Below, piece by piece: positions 43,710 through 54,966 of a stretch of DNA of 64,000 nucleotides. The notes beneath the pieces are model-generated. The model was not told the DNA's origin. It made no database searches and worked only from the letters and a program-made list of their open reading frames with translations. The position numbers and the translations under genes are program-made. How positions within the stretch are numbered: the first letter of the stretch is position 1; each line of letters starts with the position of its first letter. This DNA is from Telmatactis stephensoni (taxonomy: Eukaryota > Cnidaria > Anthozoa > Actiniaria > Isophelliidae), in contig JALIZF010001812.1 of assembly GCA_029948255.1 (NCBI GenBank), forward strand, positions 1-64,000. Reading direction: 5' to 3'.

Positions 43710-45101
43710 ACCAAATGAAAATAAAGTCAAATGCCATATGCTTTTAAAAATCTAAATATGCTATACATTATGAAAATCAAGACTTTTTGAATGTAAAAGG
43801 TGTCATTTCAAGTTATTGCTAAGGGAGACAAACATTCTCGCTTTTATATTGCGGAATACAGTTTTTACATTACTGGCATGAAGCATTTTACAGTCAAAGG
43901 ACATCACTAGTAAGCGTGCCCATCTAGACTCTATTAATGATTTCATTACTCGAATATGGAGTTGATTATTCACTATTATGAGTTTTCATTAACAGCGAAG
44001 ACTCTTGACTTCAAAATTAATTGTCTACTCGAATGTTGATCTGAAATGCAGACAAACTTCATAGTAGCCTTTCCGTGGAGTATTCCTACCTATTTATGGC
44101 ACTCGTTCAAGAATCCAATCAAGATGCGAGTAGAAAATAGATTTTTACTGTAAGTTTGGAGTCTTCGGTTTTGAAAATGAAAACTCTGAACGAATTATCA
44201 ACTCAAATAGTGAAATCACTAATGGCGTCTAGAGGAGCACGCTTCATATCGTTTGGCTGTTGCGCGCCAAATTAACGACCACGCAAATCCGGGAGAGGCT
44301 AGTTTAGTTGTTAGAGTGCTTTCAGTCACACTGTTGAAAAGTTAGATAAATTTATCTAATATAGTTAGCTATTTAGTTGACGTCAACTAAAATAGAGTGC
44401 TTTCAGTCACACTGTTGAATAGCTGATATCACCCGTAAATTAGATAACTAACTTACTATCTGGTAAAGTAAGCCCCCCGAATTTGCACGACGTTATTTTG
44501 GCGCGCATTTACTATTTTAGGTGACGTCAACTGAATAGCTAAGTAAATTAGATAAATTTAACTAACTATTCAACAGTGTAGACTGAAAGCACTCTAGTAA
44601 ATGCACGCCAAAATAACGGTCGTGCAAATTCGGGGGGCTTACTTTACCAGAGAATGTGTGTAGGGACAATCGATTCATCGTTTCTCCCCGGATATTCAGA
44701 CCGTTGGACACATGAATTTTGAATTTAAAATAGTAAGTTAGTTATCTAATTCACGTCAAGCCATTCAACAGTGTGACTTTGGATTTTGCATAATCGTTGC
44801 TTGGGCGCGCATGAATTAAATTTTTAGAATCAAATTCGATTTTTAAATCAAACAATCAAAATTGTATTACTAGACCCTTTAGAAAACATTAGTAGAATGG
44901 CGTAGATAAAAAGCTGAATACGAGTTTTAACTGATCGAATCACCGCGCGAAGTGTCATGTTTGTAATTTGGCAGCCTTACCGAATATTATCGGTTACTTT
45001 TTTTTGAGGTGGAGTTCTATAAAATGATTTGTTTTATTTCTTAGCATGGAACAAGTGTGCTAAAATAAAGCATAAAGTCATGATCTTTCGATACATGTGG
45101 T
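43710..45101. other. H4-H2A spacer with inverted repeats
   Basis: No gene is seen. The left half is unique AT-rich DNA, and 44313-44655 is a compound inverted repeat. The right edge is the 3' end of the H2A gene. Confidence 0.4.
44313..44655. mobile_element. Compound inverted-repeat element in the histone cluster
   Basis: AGAGTGCTTTCAGTCACACTGTTGAA occurs at about 44316 and 44395 and, inverted, at about 44568-44594. A second pair, GGTAAAGTAAGCCCCCCGAA at 44462 and TTCGGGGGGCTTACTTTACC ending near 44648, encloses it. GACGTCAAC palindromes recur inside. It appears to be one MITE inserted into, or duplicated within, another. Confidence 0.7.
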
Positions 45102-45117
45102 GGCTCCTAAAAGAGCC
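45102..45117 (-). terminator. Histone H2A 3' stem-loop
   Basis: The hairpin lies 26 bases past the stop on the - strand. It is followed by CGAAAGATCATGA, a purine-rich downstream element shared with the H2B 3' end. Confidence 0.92.
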
Positions 45118-45142
45118 GTTTTATTTTAAACAGTAGAACTGT

Positions 45143-45520
45143 TTAAGAGCTTTTCTTTTCGGCCTTCTTGGGAAGAAGAACAGCTTGGATGTTTGGAAGA
45201 ACACCACCTTGAGCAATGGTGACTCCACCGAGAAGCTTGTTCAACTCCTCGTCGTTTCTCACAGCCAACTGCAAGTGACGGGGGATGATTCTGCTCTTCT
45301 TGTTGTCACGGGCAGCATTACCGGCCAACTCGAGGATCTCAGCGCTCAGGTATTCGAGAACTGCAGCCATGTAGACTGGAGCACCAGCGCCAACACGCTG
45401 AGCATAGTTGCCATTGCGGAGAAGACGATGGATACGACCGACAGGGAACTGAAGCCCTGCACGGGATGAACGGGTTTTGGACTTGGTGCCCTTTGCTTTA
45501 CCTTTTCCACGACCAGACAT
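45143..45520 (-). CDS. Histone H2A (canonical)
   Basis: This is a complete intronless frame of 125 residues, [10 protein letters not shown] at the start and [11 protein letters not shown] at the end. The histone fold carries [10 protein letters not shown] and the acidic-patch helix with NDEELNKLL. There is no SQ tail, so it is not H2A.X. It dimerises with H2B, whose gene is divergent across a 308-bp shared promoter. A TATAAAA lies at 45591-45597 on the - strand. Confidence 0.98.
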   Translation of the reverse strand: MSGRGKGKAKGTKSKTRSSRAGLQFPVGRIHRLLRNGNYAQRVGAGAPVYMAAVLEYLSAEILELAGNAARDNKKSRIIPRHLQLAVRNDEELNKLLGGVTIAQGGVLPNIQAVLLPKKAEKKSS

Positions 45521-45828
45521 TTTGGTAAGTAATGAAAATCAGCTTCTGCAATAAAGTCAAAACATGAAGTTCACAGAAATTTGTGAAGGTTTTTATAGCA
45601 AAAGCTTGAGAAAGTTAGGATCGAAATCCACCAATCATTGACGGTGTTGGGACAAAGAAGGTCAGAGTGAAGGTACACAATCCAAATTTCCCTTCTTTCA
45701 GCCAATCAGATTTTGATAGCTCTGATCCGCATGTTAATTAATCTCTTTCGATTTCGATATAAATACGAGTTGTGTCCAGTTGAGATGATCAATTTGTTTT
45801 CTGATCAAAACTTCGCAAGAACGCAAAG
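45521..45828. promoter_or_regulatory. Shared divergent H2A/H2B promoter
   Basis: The 308 bases contain TATAAAA for H2A (45591-45597, - strand), CCAAT boxes at 45631 and 45702, an octamer-like ATGTTAAT near 45731, and TATAAATA for H2B (45758-45765). The symmetry suggests coordinated S-phase transcription of the dimer partners. Confidence 0.8.
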
Positions 45829-46200
45829 ATGCCAGTAAAACCCTCTGCAGGAAAGAAAGGTGAAAAGAAAGCCGGCAAGAAGGCCGCGCTTGGTGACAAG
45901 AAGAAGAGAAGGTCCAAAAGAAAAGAATCCTATGCCATCTACATCTACAAAGTCATGAAGCAAGTCCATCCTGACACTGGTATATCCAGCAAAGCCATGA
46001 GCATCATGAACTCCTTTGTCCACGATGTATTCGAGCGCATCGCTGGTGAAGCTTCCCGCCTTGCTCACTACAACAAGAAATCCACCATCACATCTCGGGA
46101 AATCCAGACCGCTGTTCGTCTTCTTCTCCCTGGTGAACTGGCCAAACACGCTGTCAGTGAAGGAACCAAGGCTGTCACCAAGTACACAAGCAGCAAGTAA
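45829..46200 (+). CDS. Histone H2B (canonical)
   Basis: This is a complete intronless frame of 123 residues from [13 protein letters not shown] to AVTKYTSSK. It has the [20 protein letters not shown] helix start and the [16 protein letters not shown]-terminal helix. It pairs with H2A. A TATA box lies about 70 bases upstream and a stem-loop 31 bases downstream. Confidence 0.98.
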   Translation: MPVKPSAGKKGEKKAGKKAALGDKKKRRSKRKESYAIYIYKVMKQVHPDTGISSKAMSIMNSFVHDVFERIAGEASRLAHYNKKSTITSREIQTAVRLLLPGELAKHAVSEGTKAVTKYTSSK

Positions 46201-46231
46201 ACAGTTTAACTGTTTAAAACACAAAAACAAC

Positions 46232-46247
46232 GGCTCTTTTAGGAGCC
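46232..46247 (+). terminator. Histone H2B 3' stem-loop
   Basis: GGCTCTTTTAGGAGCC is followed by CGAAAGATCATGATC, mirroring the H2A 3' end. Confidence 0.92.
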
Positions 46248-47244
46248 ACCACACGTATCGAAAGATCATGATCTTATGCTAGAAAATCAACCCACACAGT
46301 CCATCTTAGTCCCTAAGATACAGCTTCATTTGCCCTTAATTTTTTTTACTAAAAGAAACCTTAACAAGCTACTGTTAAATAAAAAACCTGAAACGAAAGC
46401 TAAGTTCCTATTCCAGTTAACAGCAGATTGTTTATCAAACACAAACCTTAATGTTCGTAGGTCGTTTGGGCCTGTAAAGTGTTTCTTTGATTTTGGCGCC
46501 AAACAAAACAACGCTCTGTTTTTACTCAGCTACCCCAATCCCCTAAAACCGCCAGCTACGCAGGCTATTTTTACTCTGGCTGCCTTCCGAAGGTGACTTT
46601 GCTGTGGAGCATGAACACTTAAGGGTTTTATTTTAAAATTGAACGAATTCACCGAATGGCCCCTACACTGTAAATTTTAGAGAGTAGTTTTTACTCCGAA
46701 AATCGAGTAGAAAAACGGTGACAGAATGACCCTTAGTCGGCGTTTAAATTACTCCTTTCTAATGGGAGCTAAAATAACTCCATCCGAGTAGTCAACATGG
46801 TCAATGTACTCCGAATGTAGAGTAAAATTAACTCTCATAGCCCTTTTATTACTCTGAATAACTCTTCCATGACATGCCTTTAACCTGGAAAGAATGAGGG
46901 AAAGAGAGGCGGACTGGATTCAGCCACCTGTACGACTAATTTGATTGGTTGTTTTTGTGCACCAATCACAGACCAAGTTATACGTGTGCACAAAAAGTGA
47001 AAAATAAATTTATAAGAAAAATTGCAAATGTGGAAAACATTAAATGAAAATTAAAAGAAAACCCTTCGTGCTGATTTTTTGGTATAATTGTTTACCATAA
47101 TTTGTTTTTTTTGTTGATTGAATTTATGCACTGTAGAAACGACCGAGCGGAGACTGGGAAGAGTCGAATGTTATTGTGATGGTCACATGAGTTCAACTGT
47201 TCCGGTTGTGTCTCTGTTCGGATGTGAGGTACTTTGCTACTATA
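46248..47244. other. Spacer between histone cluster and PLCXD-like gene
   Basis: No gene is seen. The region 46670-46870 repeats words such as GAGTA, ACTCC and ACTCT in both orientations, a weak inverted structure. Confidence 0.4.
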
Positions 47245-48168
47245 ATGAATACACCGAAAGATACTTCAAAATGGATGGAATTGCTCCCTGTTAAAAAACA
47301 AAATTCTTCTCTGCAGTCGTTAGTGATTCCAGGGTCTCACGATACATGTTCTTTTTCATTGAGGAAAGACTTAGAGATTAGCCCCAGCGAGTCCAAATGG
47401 CTGAAAGCACTGGCGTTTCTTTTCCCAAAACAAGTCAAGTCGATAGTTTATAACTGGTCTGTAACACAGACTTATGATGTTTACCAGCAATTACTTGCTG
47501 GAGTTCGTTATCTTGATCTGCGTGTGGCTCTAAGACCAAAAGATGGAGCGTTTAGGATTGTCCATGGTTTATATGGAGCTACATTGGCCGAGATGATGGA
47601 TCAAGTGAAAGCTTTTTTGAAAGATCACCCAAAAGAAATAGTGATATTAGATTTTAATCACTTTTACAACATGAATGATCAAGATCATACACGTTTTGCC
47701 AATTCTATCAAAGCAGTTTTTGGGAACAGTATGAGAGGACCTGGAAAAGAAGGAGTTAAAGTGACTTTGAAAGAACTTTGGGCCAACAATCAAAATATCC
47801 TTGCATTTTATGATAACACTGAAATTGTGAAAGAAAATCCTTGTTTCTGGTCAGACGGTGATATGTATTCTCCCTGGCCTGATACAAGTGATCTGAATAC
47901 CATGCTTCAATTCCTGGAAAAGGAAACGGAGTCTAAGCTTCCACCTCAAGCTCTACATGTTGCACAGGGGCTACTCACTCCAAATACAAAAGTATTGTTG
48001 GGGCATCTATTTAGTTCTTTAAAGGCCACCCTGGCAGTCAAAGCAACTGATGCAGTTACATCTTGGCTGACAAAGATGGGGAAGAATTCACATGTATTGA
48101 ATATCGTGATTTGCGACTTCATTGAAACTGATAACTTTGTGAATACAGTGATACAACAAAATTATTGA
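47245..48168 (+). CDS. PI-PLC X-domain protein (PLCXD family), intronless
   Basis: There are 307 residues from MNTPKDTSKW; an in-frame Met 13 codons earlier (47206) is possible. The X domain starts at about 20 with IPGSHDTCSF, whose His 32 matches the first catalytic His. FRIVHGLYG carries the second (His 107), and RYLDLRV precedes it. VILDFNHFY, PCFWSDGDMYSPWP and a C-terminal VICDFIE follow, as in PLCXD1-3. No Y, PH or C2 domain is present, as expected for the family. It may cleave phosphoinositides, but activity is not shown. It converges on the MORN4-like gene. The lack of introns suggests an old retrocopy or a lineage trait. Confidence 0.9.
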   Translation: MNTPKDTSKWMELLPVKKQNSSLQSLVIPGSHDTCSFSLRKDLEISPSESKWLKALAFLFPKQVKSIVYNWSVTQTYDVYQQLLAGVRYLDLRVALRPKDGAFRIVHGLYGATLAEMMDQVKAFLKDHPKEIVILDFNHFYNMNDQDHTRFANSIKAVFGNSMRGPGKEGVKVTLKELWANNQNILAFYDNTEIVKENPCFWSDGDMYSPWPDTSDLNTMLQFLEKETESKLPPQALHVAQGLLTPNTKVLLGHLFSSLKATLAVKATDAVTSWLTKMGKNSHVLNIVICDFIETDNFVNTVIQQNY

Positions 48169-48939
48169 GAAATCAATCTACACCATACAATGATAAATTA
48201 AAGGAGATTTATGACATACAAAATAACACTGATAATTATTCATCTGTGCAGATGGACTACACATTTACATGTACATTTGCATCACCTGAAGCTAAATGCC
48301 ATCGCGATCTTGATTATCCCAGATATCACAAAAACAAGATCATCTAATAATTGTTTTATTTACCAAGATTTGTTTACTTTCCCTTCTGTATTGTTCAAAA
48401 TTAAGCTGTAGGTAGGGTATCACTCACACAGGTACAGGCACATGTCCACATATTTGGAGGGGTGCAAGTTGAGAAGCCTTTTTGTAATAAAAACAGATAT
48501 GAATTTTTATAAATTTGGGTTTTGACAACAAGAAATATCCATCTTAGCGGCATAATGGAGAACTGATTTTAATAAGAACACATTTTTGTAAATTGTAAAA
48601 CAGACAATATGCAAAGATAATAATTTTAATAAGAAAAATGAACCACATTTAACATGCCAACATATAAAATGAAATTTATAATAAAACTGTTTATGTATTA
48701 CTTCTTTGGTGTTAATTATGAGTCATAATTTACAATCCAAGTGTGCCCAGTTAATTTTTTAATATAAATGATTCAGCTCAACTATCAGTCTATTCAGGAG
48801 TATTGTCTAATAAATAGCCCATTTATTGTTCTCCTTTTCCTTTTTTTTCTTTTCTTTTTTCACAAAGTTAGCATTGTGCATACGATACTTGATTATATAC
48901 AACTTCAATGTTTTCAAGTTCACAAAAATGAAATGCAAG
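48169..48939. other. Convergent 3' UTR region, PLCXD-like and MORN4-like
   Basis: This is AT-rich sequence between the two converging stop codons, with several AATAAA-like words. The small frames here are not supported. Confidence 0.45.
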
Positions 48940-49437
48940 TTATCTCTGAGCGTGTGCTTTCCCCCATTCAGTCCTAGCGACCACATTTCGTGCAATCTCG
49001 GCTGCTTCATTTGTAGCTTGTTTCGCTTTGACGATATTATCTGTAGCATTACGGCGTTCAATAAGCTCTGTTCCCATGAAATATCCTTCATGTTTCAGCC
49101 TGCCGTGCGTTCCATCGGGGAATGTTATAATCCCAAGACCTTCAACTCTACCGTTGGCAAACTCTCCTTCGTACTTCATCCCATCGCATCTTGTAAATGT
49201 TCCAAATCCGTTGTACTTTCCTTGGGCAAACTGACCCGCATAAGAGGTTCCGTCAGGGAATTTCAGCAGCCCTGGACCTTCACAGAAACCATTGACAAAA
49301 TTCCCTACAAACTTTGTTCCATCGCTTTGTACAAGCATTCCATAGCCATGTTTTCGTCCTTCTTTATTCCATTCGCCTTCGTAGATGTCGCCGATTGGGT
49401 AAGTATGTTTCTTCCAGTACCCGTCTCCGACAGACAT
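48940..49437 (-). CDS. MORN4: MORN-repeat protein, MORN4-like
   Basis: There are 165 residues from MSVGDGYWKK; the open frame extends 50 codons further upstream, but that part has no repeat and is probably 5' UTR. Four MORN repeats lie at about 19-41, 43-64, 66-87 and 89-110 (YEGEWNKEG, FVGNFVNG, YAGQFAQGKYNGFG, YEGEFANGRVEGLG). They are followed by the LLTFPDG-like IITFPDGTHG and a helical Ala-rich tail, the layout of MORN4. MORN4 binds class III myosin tails in animal microvilli or stereocilia. The gene is intronless here and divergent from FANCI. Confidence 0.88.
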   Translation of the reverse strand: MSVGDGYWKKHTYPIGDIYEGEWNKEGRKHGYGMLVQSDGTKFVGNFVNGFCEGPGLLKFPDGTSYAGQFAQGKYNGFGTFTRCDGMKYEGEFANGRVEGLGIITFPDGTHGRLKHEGYFMGTELIERRNATDNIVKAKQATNEAAEIARNVVARTEWGKAHAQR

Positions 49438-50132
49438 TTCGAAAGATCCCAAGTTAAAGTAATTTGTTATCTTACTCTTCAATAACTTTGTGAAAATTTT
49501 AGTCCGAACGCCCACAATTAGACTCCCTGCTGAATGAAGTTTGATTCTGGGAGATTCTAAAACGCAATCACTTGGAAGAATATTCAACTTTGCGATGTAA
49601 ACAATCAGCTATTTGATGATTTTATCTTTCCAACTGAGTGTCGTTGAGGTCAAAAAGATTTGTCATAAGTATTTATGGTATTCAATGGCAAGATCGAACA
49701 AAATCAATGCCGAAATTAAGTATATTCCACATATTAAATTTACATTTTTTTAAAAAAATTAATTTTTGCCAAGTTACGGTATATAAACATATCCCACAAT
49801 TCTAAGCGCGGACAGCTGTTTCAGTTTTCTAATCCTTTTGATGAACATCTTTAACAACTTCTGTATTAATAATACATTTTCAAAGGTCAAATAAAATGTT
49901 TTATAATCTATCAATTATTTCATAGTGATAGTCTAAAGAAGTTTTTGAAAGTATTCTTTTTCGAGAATTCTTTTCTTGTTCCCAGGGATTCACTTGCCTA
50001 TGAACCGAGAAAGCCTAGGTACTACAAGTAGTCGCGTGGCGGGAACTCTCAAACATGGCGGGGTTTTGCTGTTGAGTTGTGTCGTTGAGTTCTTTGTTTT
50101 TCTCGTTGAAACAGTTGCCCTGCTAACCCAAA
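49438..50132. promoter_or_regulatory. Divergent MORN4-FANCI promoter region
   Basis: The 695 bases separate the two start codons. An E2F-type GGCGGGAA at 50038-50045 and a YY1-like ATGGCGG at about 50054 lie within 95 bases of the FANCI start. The MORN4-side half is AT-rich. Confidence 0.55.
50038..50045. promoter_or_regulatory. E2F-type site upstream of FANCI
   Basis: GGCGGGAA (TTCCCGCC on the other strand) matches the E2F core about 90 bases before the start codon. Fanconi-pathway genes are known E2F targets in mammals. Confidence 0.5.
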
Positions 50133-53100
50133 ATGGAAGAAAAACTTATTCGACTTAGTGAAGAAGGGAATATTGCTATTTTGACGCAGACTGTGGCTGG
50201 GATAAAGAGCGAAAAGGTAAAAAATTAGGGCTATAAATTTTCTAGTTTCTAGTTCGATGCTAATTCTTTCTTTTCTTTGCTCAGCTTGTACAACTGCTGG
50301 AGAAACTAGCTCTTGCCGAAAGAACAGATGCTGTTAGTTTCCTGAAAGCCATTCTCAAAGGTAGATAACGTTTGGAAATGCTTTGACGATTGCATTTCAA
50401 GTCTCGGTCCTTCCCGTCCTCTCCCAACTGAATTTATTTAATTTATTCAAAAAGGGAAAGTCAACTTGGATGAGCATGACCCTATTTAAAGCTAACTCTT
50501 TCGTTTTCCTTCTCTCTGGGAAACTCTTAAAGGATGAATTAGGGGTTACCATTCCACCTTTTAAACAGAGGTATACCATTTTATTTGAAAGGCTCTCCAT
50601 GTACCACCAGTGAAGGACAGAAGAGGACCTTGTACATATATAAATACACTATTCAATTATTGAACAATGGAGAATTAACCAATAAGGTAATAGTCTTATA
50701 CCAGTAGCTTGTTAGGGACTGGTCATTATTTACAGGGGGGACTGGTGGAAATAGAGGGGGGCACAGATTTTTACGCTCACTCTGTAAGAATGTTATGTGT
50801 GTATGTATGTAGAAAGGGGGGGGGAGGGGCCATCAGAAATTGAGCATTACCTTTTTCATTTCCACCAGCCCCCCCACTGTAAATAATGACCAGTCCCTTA
50901 TCAATTTGCTACTCTGATGTTTTTAAGTTTTTAAAGGAACACTTGGATTAAAATCAATGAAAATTGAGAATGACTTGAAACTTAGCTAAACCTATCTATA
51001 CGGCCCCAATAATCTCGATGAAGCAAAATGTTCACATCTAAAAGAGAGGGATAGAAATTGTCAAGTTATTTAGCATTTAAACTGTAAATGACGTACATTT
51101 ACTCAACCCTATTGTTCTTTTAGGTTTTAAACCAAAATTTCTCTGATGAGCTTAAAATGTAGATTTTTGGCAGAGAGTAGCTAGTTATTTAGCTATATTC
51201 ATTTTTATATAGAAATAGTTTTAAATTTTCACCGATTTTCATCCAAGTGGGCCTTTAAGATTTGTCCCATAATTTCTTCTTGCTGCAAAAAGTCTTTTCT
51301 GTAATTTAATAGAGCAGTTTTCATACGACTGTGAAAATGGCACAGTCATAGTACGCCACGGTTACGGCAGGAATTTTGAATGCTTTTACAGACATCAGTA
51401 CTGACACTGTCCCAATATGGCAATGTTGATTTCACACTTACAACGAAATCTGCTCTATTACAAAGCTATGCCCTAGCAGTTCACCCAGGTAAACTGAAAA
51501 TAAAGTATAGCATGGTAAACCTAGTGCGGTATGATGCTTGAAGACCTCCAAGGGCTCACTAATATTTTAGTTAGAGCACTGCCTTAAATTATATTCTTTG
51601 TTGATGTTAAAGCATTATTTCTGAAGTTCATTATGTGTATTCTAATGCAGGTTGCAACAGATATTGTTGGCTTTCTACTTATGGAAGTAAGTAAATTTTC
51701 TGTTTGAATTTTTAAAGCCTGATTCACATTTGTAACCAATAGCCAGCTCAAACTGTATGTACTTTGGGCGCTCACTAATACAGCACGCAGGAAGTGAGGA
51801 GAGCACGAAAGAAGTGCAAGGACAGCACGAACTGTAGGCGAGTGCTCTCCACACTTCTTGAGTGCTGTTGGCACTTCCTAAGTGCTGTATTAATGAACAG
51901 AACATGGAAAAAGCTGTTCTATTTGTTTTATTATATATTTTTAAGTGAATATTCAAGGGAATAAGTTCGATTTTCTCTGTAAAAATTTCAAATGGTGTGT
52001 GCGCACCTTCAAGCTCGTGCTGCTGACATCAGAACCATGCTCCGTTCTCTGATAAAGCACAGCCTTCAGCCAATCAGAGTGCGCGTATCATCAAGGGTAT
52101 ATAATAGACCATAAAACTTATTATATACAGATACATTTTTGGCCTCACTCAGACTGGACAAAAATGTATATCATGAGGTTATGTTCTAAATGAAATAACA
52201 GGGTGCACATGGAGCCTTTCAGGCAAACCACACCATATTTCGTATGCAGTTGCCCAAGTACAAACATTAGTCACCTCAGGCACCCAGCCACTGCTAGAGC
52301 ACTGAGCCTTGCATCATGTGATGGATCTTCCTCTTACCAAGTCCATTATGATGATGCTAAGGGTGTATCTGCATAATGATTATATATTTAGATCATACGA
52401 ATATGATAACAGGTACAATAGATGCTACCACTAAATCTTCCTCCTATTTCTAACCAATGTTGTTCTTCAAAAACCTAACTCTGATATAGATACTGGTATG
52501 TTTAATAATAATGTAATAATAATGTTTAATGAGGATACCAACTTCACCGGTAAAGGTGATTTACAGAAGGGTCCTAACATAAAGATAAATAAAAATAAAA
52601 CCTAAAATCTATATATTTAAATATAAAAATATAAAAAACTATAAAAACAGTGATTCAAAAATATACACAAGCAACATACTCATGCAGTTTGTTGATTCTA
52701 TTTGGTATGATAAATGATATTAAAATGAAAATAATATGTTTCATTTTTTGTTTTGCTGTAGCTGGACTCACTGTCTGGTAAAGTTTTAGCAGAATTAGCA
52801 GAAGTCTTCTTAGATGCTATTAAAGAAGGATTTGCTAGTAGCAAGTATGTAATAGTCTGTTTCAAGGTTACCTTAGTAAACTTAATTAATTTAAGCTATG
52901 TCCATCAAATCCAGTGAATTTTGAAAACACATCTTTTTTTCATGGTTAGGCCTATTGTTAATACTCAAAAACAGCATTTTGCTTTCATTGAAAGGATATT
53001 TTAGTGTGGATAGTAAAAACAGAGGAAAATAGATGCACTTTCAAATTTATCAACATTGGGTGCATAGACCTCCTTTGCTTGCCTCAATGTTTTCCCAATT

Positions 53101-54935
53101 CAATCCTCTAGGGTAATAAGATTCTTTGTTCAAGGTGAACATTCTTTTGCGTCTACCTAATTAAAGGATTTCAAACAAAGAAATGCAGTTCCCAAGAGGA
53201 CTGTATTGGGAAAACATTAAGGCAATTGAAGGAGGTCTATTGGAACATGAAGGCTCATAAAACTTGCAAAAAAAATGAAACCCATCAATAGAAGCAAAAT
53301 ACCAAAAAAGGTCTGTCATTATTTAATTGATGATTAGAATTATCATGGTATTTTCACTAGGAGTCTTGAGTTATTACCAAAGGTTCTGTCTGCCATTAGT
53401 GCTAAAGAAAGTATTCCATTGACTACAGGTTAGAGTAACGTAATAGTAATGGCCGCTACTCGTATTGAAGAGAAGTTTTGAGGGAGACATAAGAATATAC
53501 GGCATTTAGATGAGCTTTGTAGATCCCTAATTTCTGAATATAGATAGCTTGTTGTGTTGATTTGACTTCACCCTTGCAGACGTGATCCTGTGTTGGATCT
53601 CAGGCATTTTGGACTCACTTTAGAAAAAGATCCCTCCCCATGGAATATTCATTAGTAACCCTGTAGACACAAGAGTCTATGACATACTACCTGAGAAGTT
53701 ATAAATATAGATCTGTTTCAACTAGATTTTTTACAGTTTAGAATTTTTCAGTGAAATGTTGATCATCAGGGCTAAAAATTACAAAATAATGCATGCATGT
53801 CGAAGCTAAGCTCATGCTCTCACAAGCTCATTCCTGATAAGGGGAGAAACTAGTTTGTACCACCATAGTCCAACAGGTATCATTTGCTATTTGTTGCTGT
53901 TTTTAGAATGCAGTGGAGAAATGTCTGGTGTGGAGTACAAAAAGCACCTTTTAAACAGTTTATGCTCAAGCAGGTACCTACATTTAATGAATAATTATGG
54001 TAATAGTGAACAATCTGCACCATGATGGTAAGTAGTGATCAGTTTGAAAATTTGAATGTTTTTTTTGTTCAACGTGGCATGATACTATGAAAACTGCTCT
54101 GAGTGATTGGCAAGGTACAGTAATGAAAGGAGAAAGTAAGGTTATAATAAGTGGTTGCGTGATGAAATCAGTGAACTACCACCTGTCATACTGTGCAGAC
54201 TGTGCTTTATAACCTTTATGAATGATTTGTCATGTCTGAATTAGAATATCTTGAGCTGAAATGTTAGGTACATTTCGTGATATACTTGTATATGGGCAGG
54301 GTAAGGTCGCACTGTCTTGGAACATGCCATCCAATTGGTTTATTACTCTAGAATCTAAACAAAAGAAATAAAACAACTGGCATTAGATTCTTTTGTTGCA
54401 TCGAACCAATGAGAAAAGACGTTCTGAGCAAGTGAAGCCCTACTGGGTATGCTTTGGGATGACCATGTCAGACCCACACCTTATATCAACTTGTAATTTG
54501 TTATTCTATTCATTAGGTGGGATGCTCAGTGTGTCATTCATCTTGCAGCAATGTTCAGGTATGTTGTACTGTATGTGGGGCTCAATGCTGTGACACAAGA
54601 ATATATAGAGGGATTTCACGGCAGCCATGTTTGTGGTCAAAATAATAGTAGAGCTTTTTTTCCCAAGAGAAATGAAATCTTTTCTAATTCTAAAACTTTC
54701 TATTTTACTTGCCCACAAACATGGCTGCTGTGAAATCCCTCTATTGAGTAGTCATTGAAGAACATACAGGTTCATTCTGTAATGTACTACCCATTAGCAC
54801 ATTGCTTCAATGTTTTTGGTAAGACCATTAACAGTTATTTATTACTGTGGTACCCAAAGAACAGATTTCATTTGCCGTATAAAATCTGCTGTAACCATTG
54901 CCTTGTTTTGTTTTGTTTTGTTTTGTTTTGTTTTG

Positions 54936-54966
<31 letters not shown>

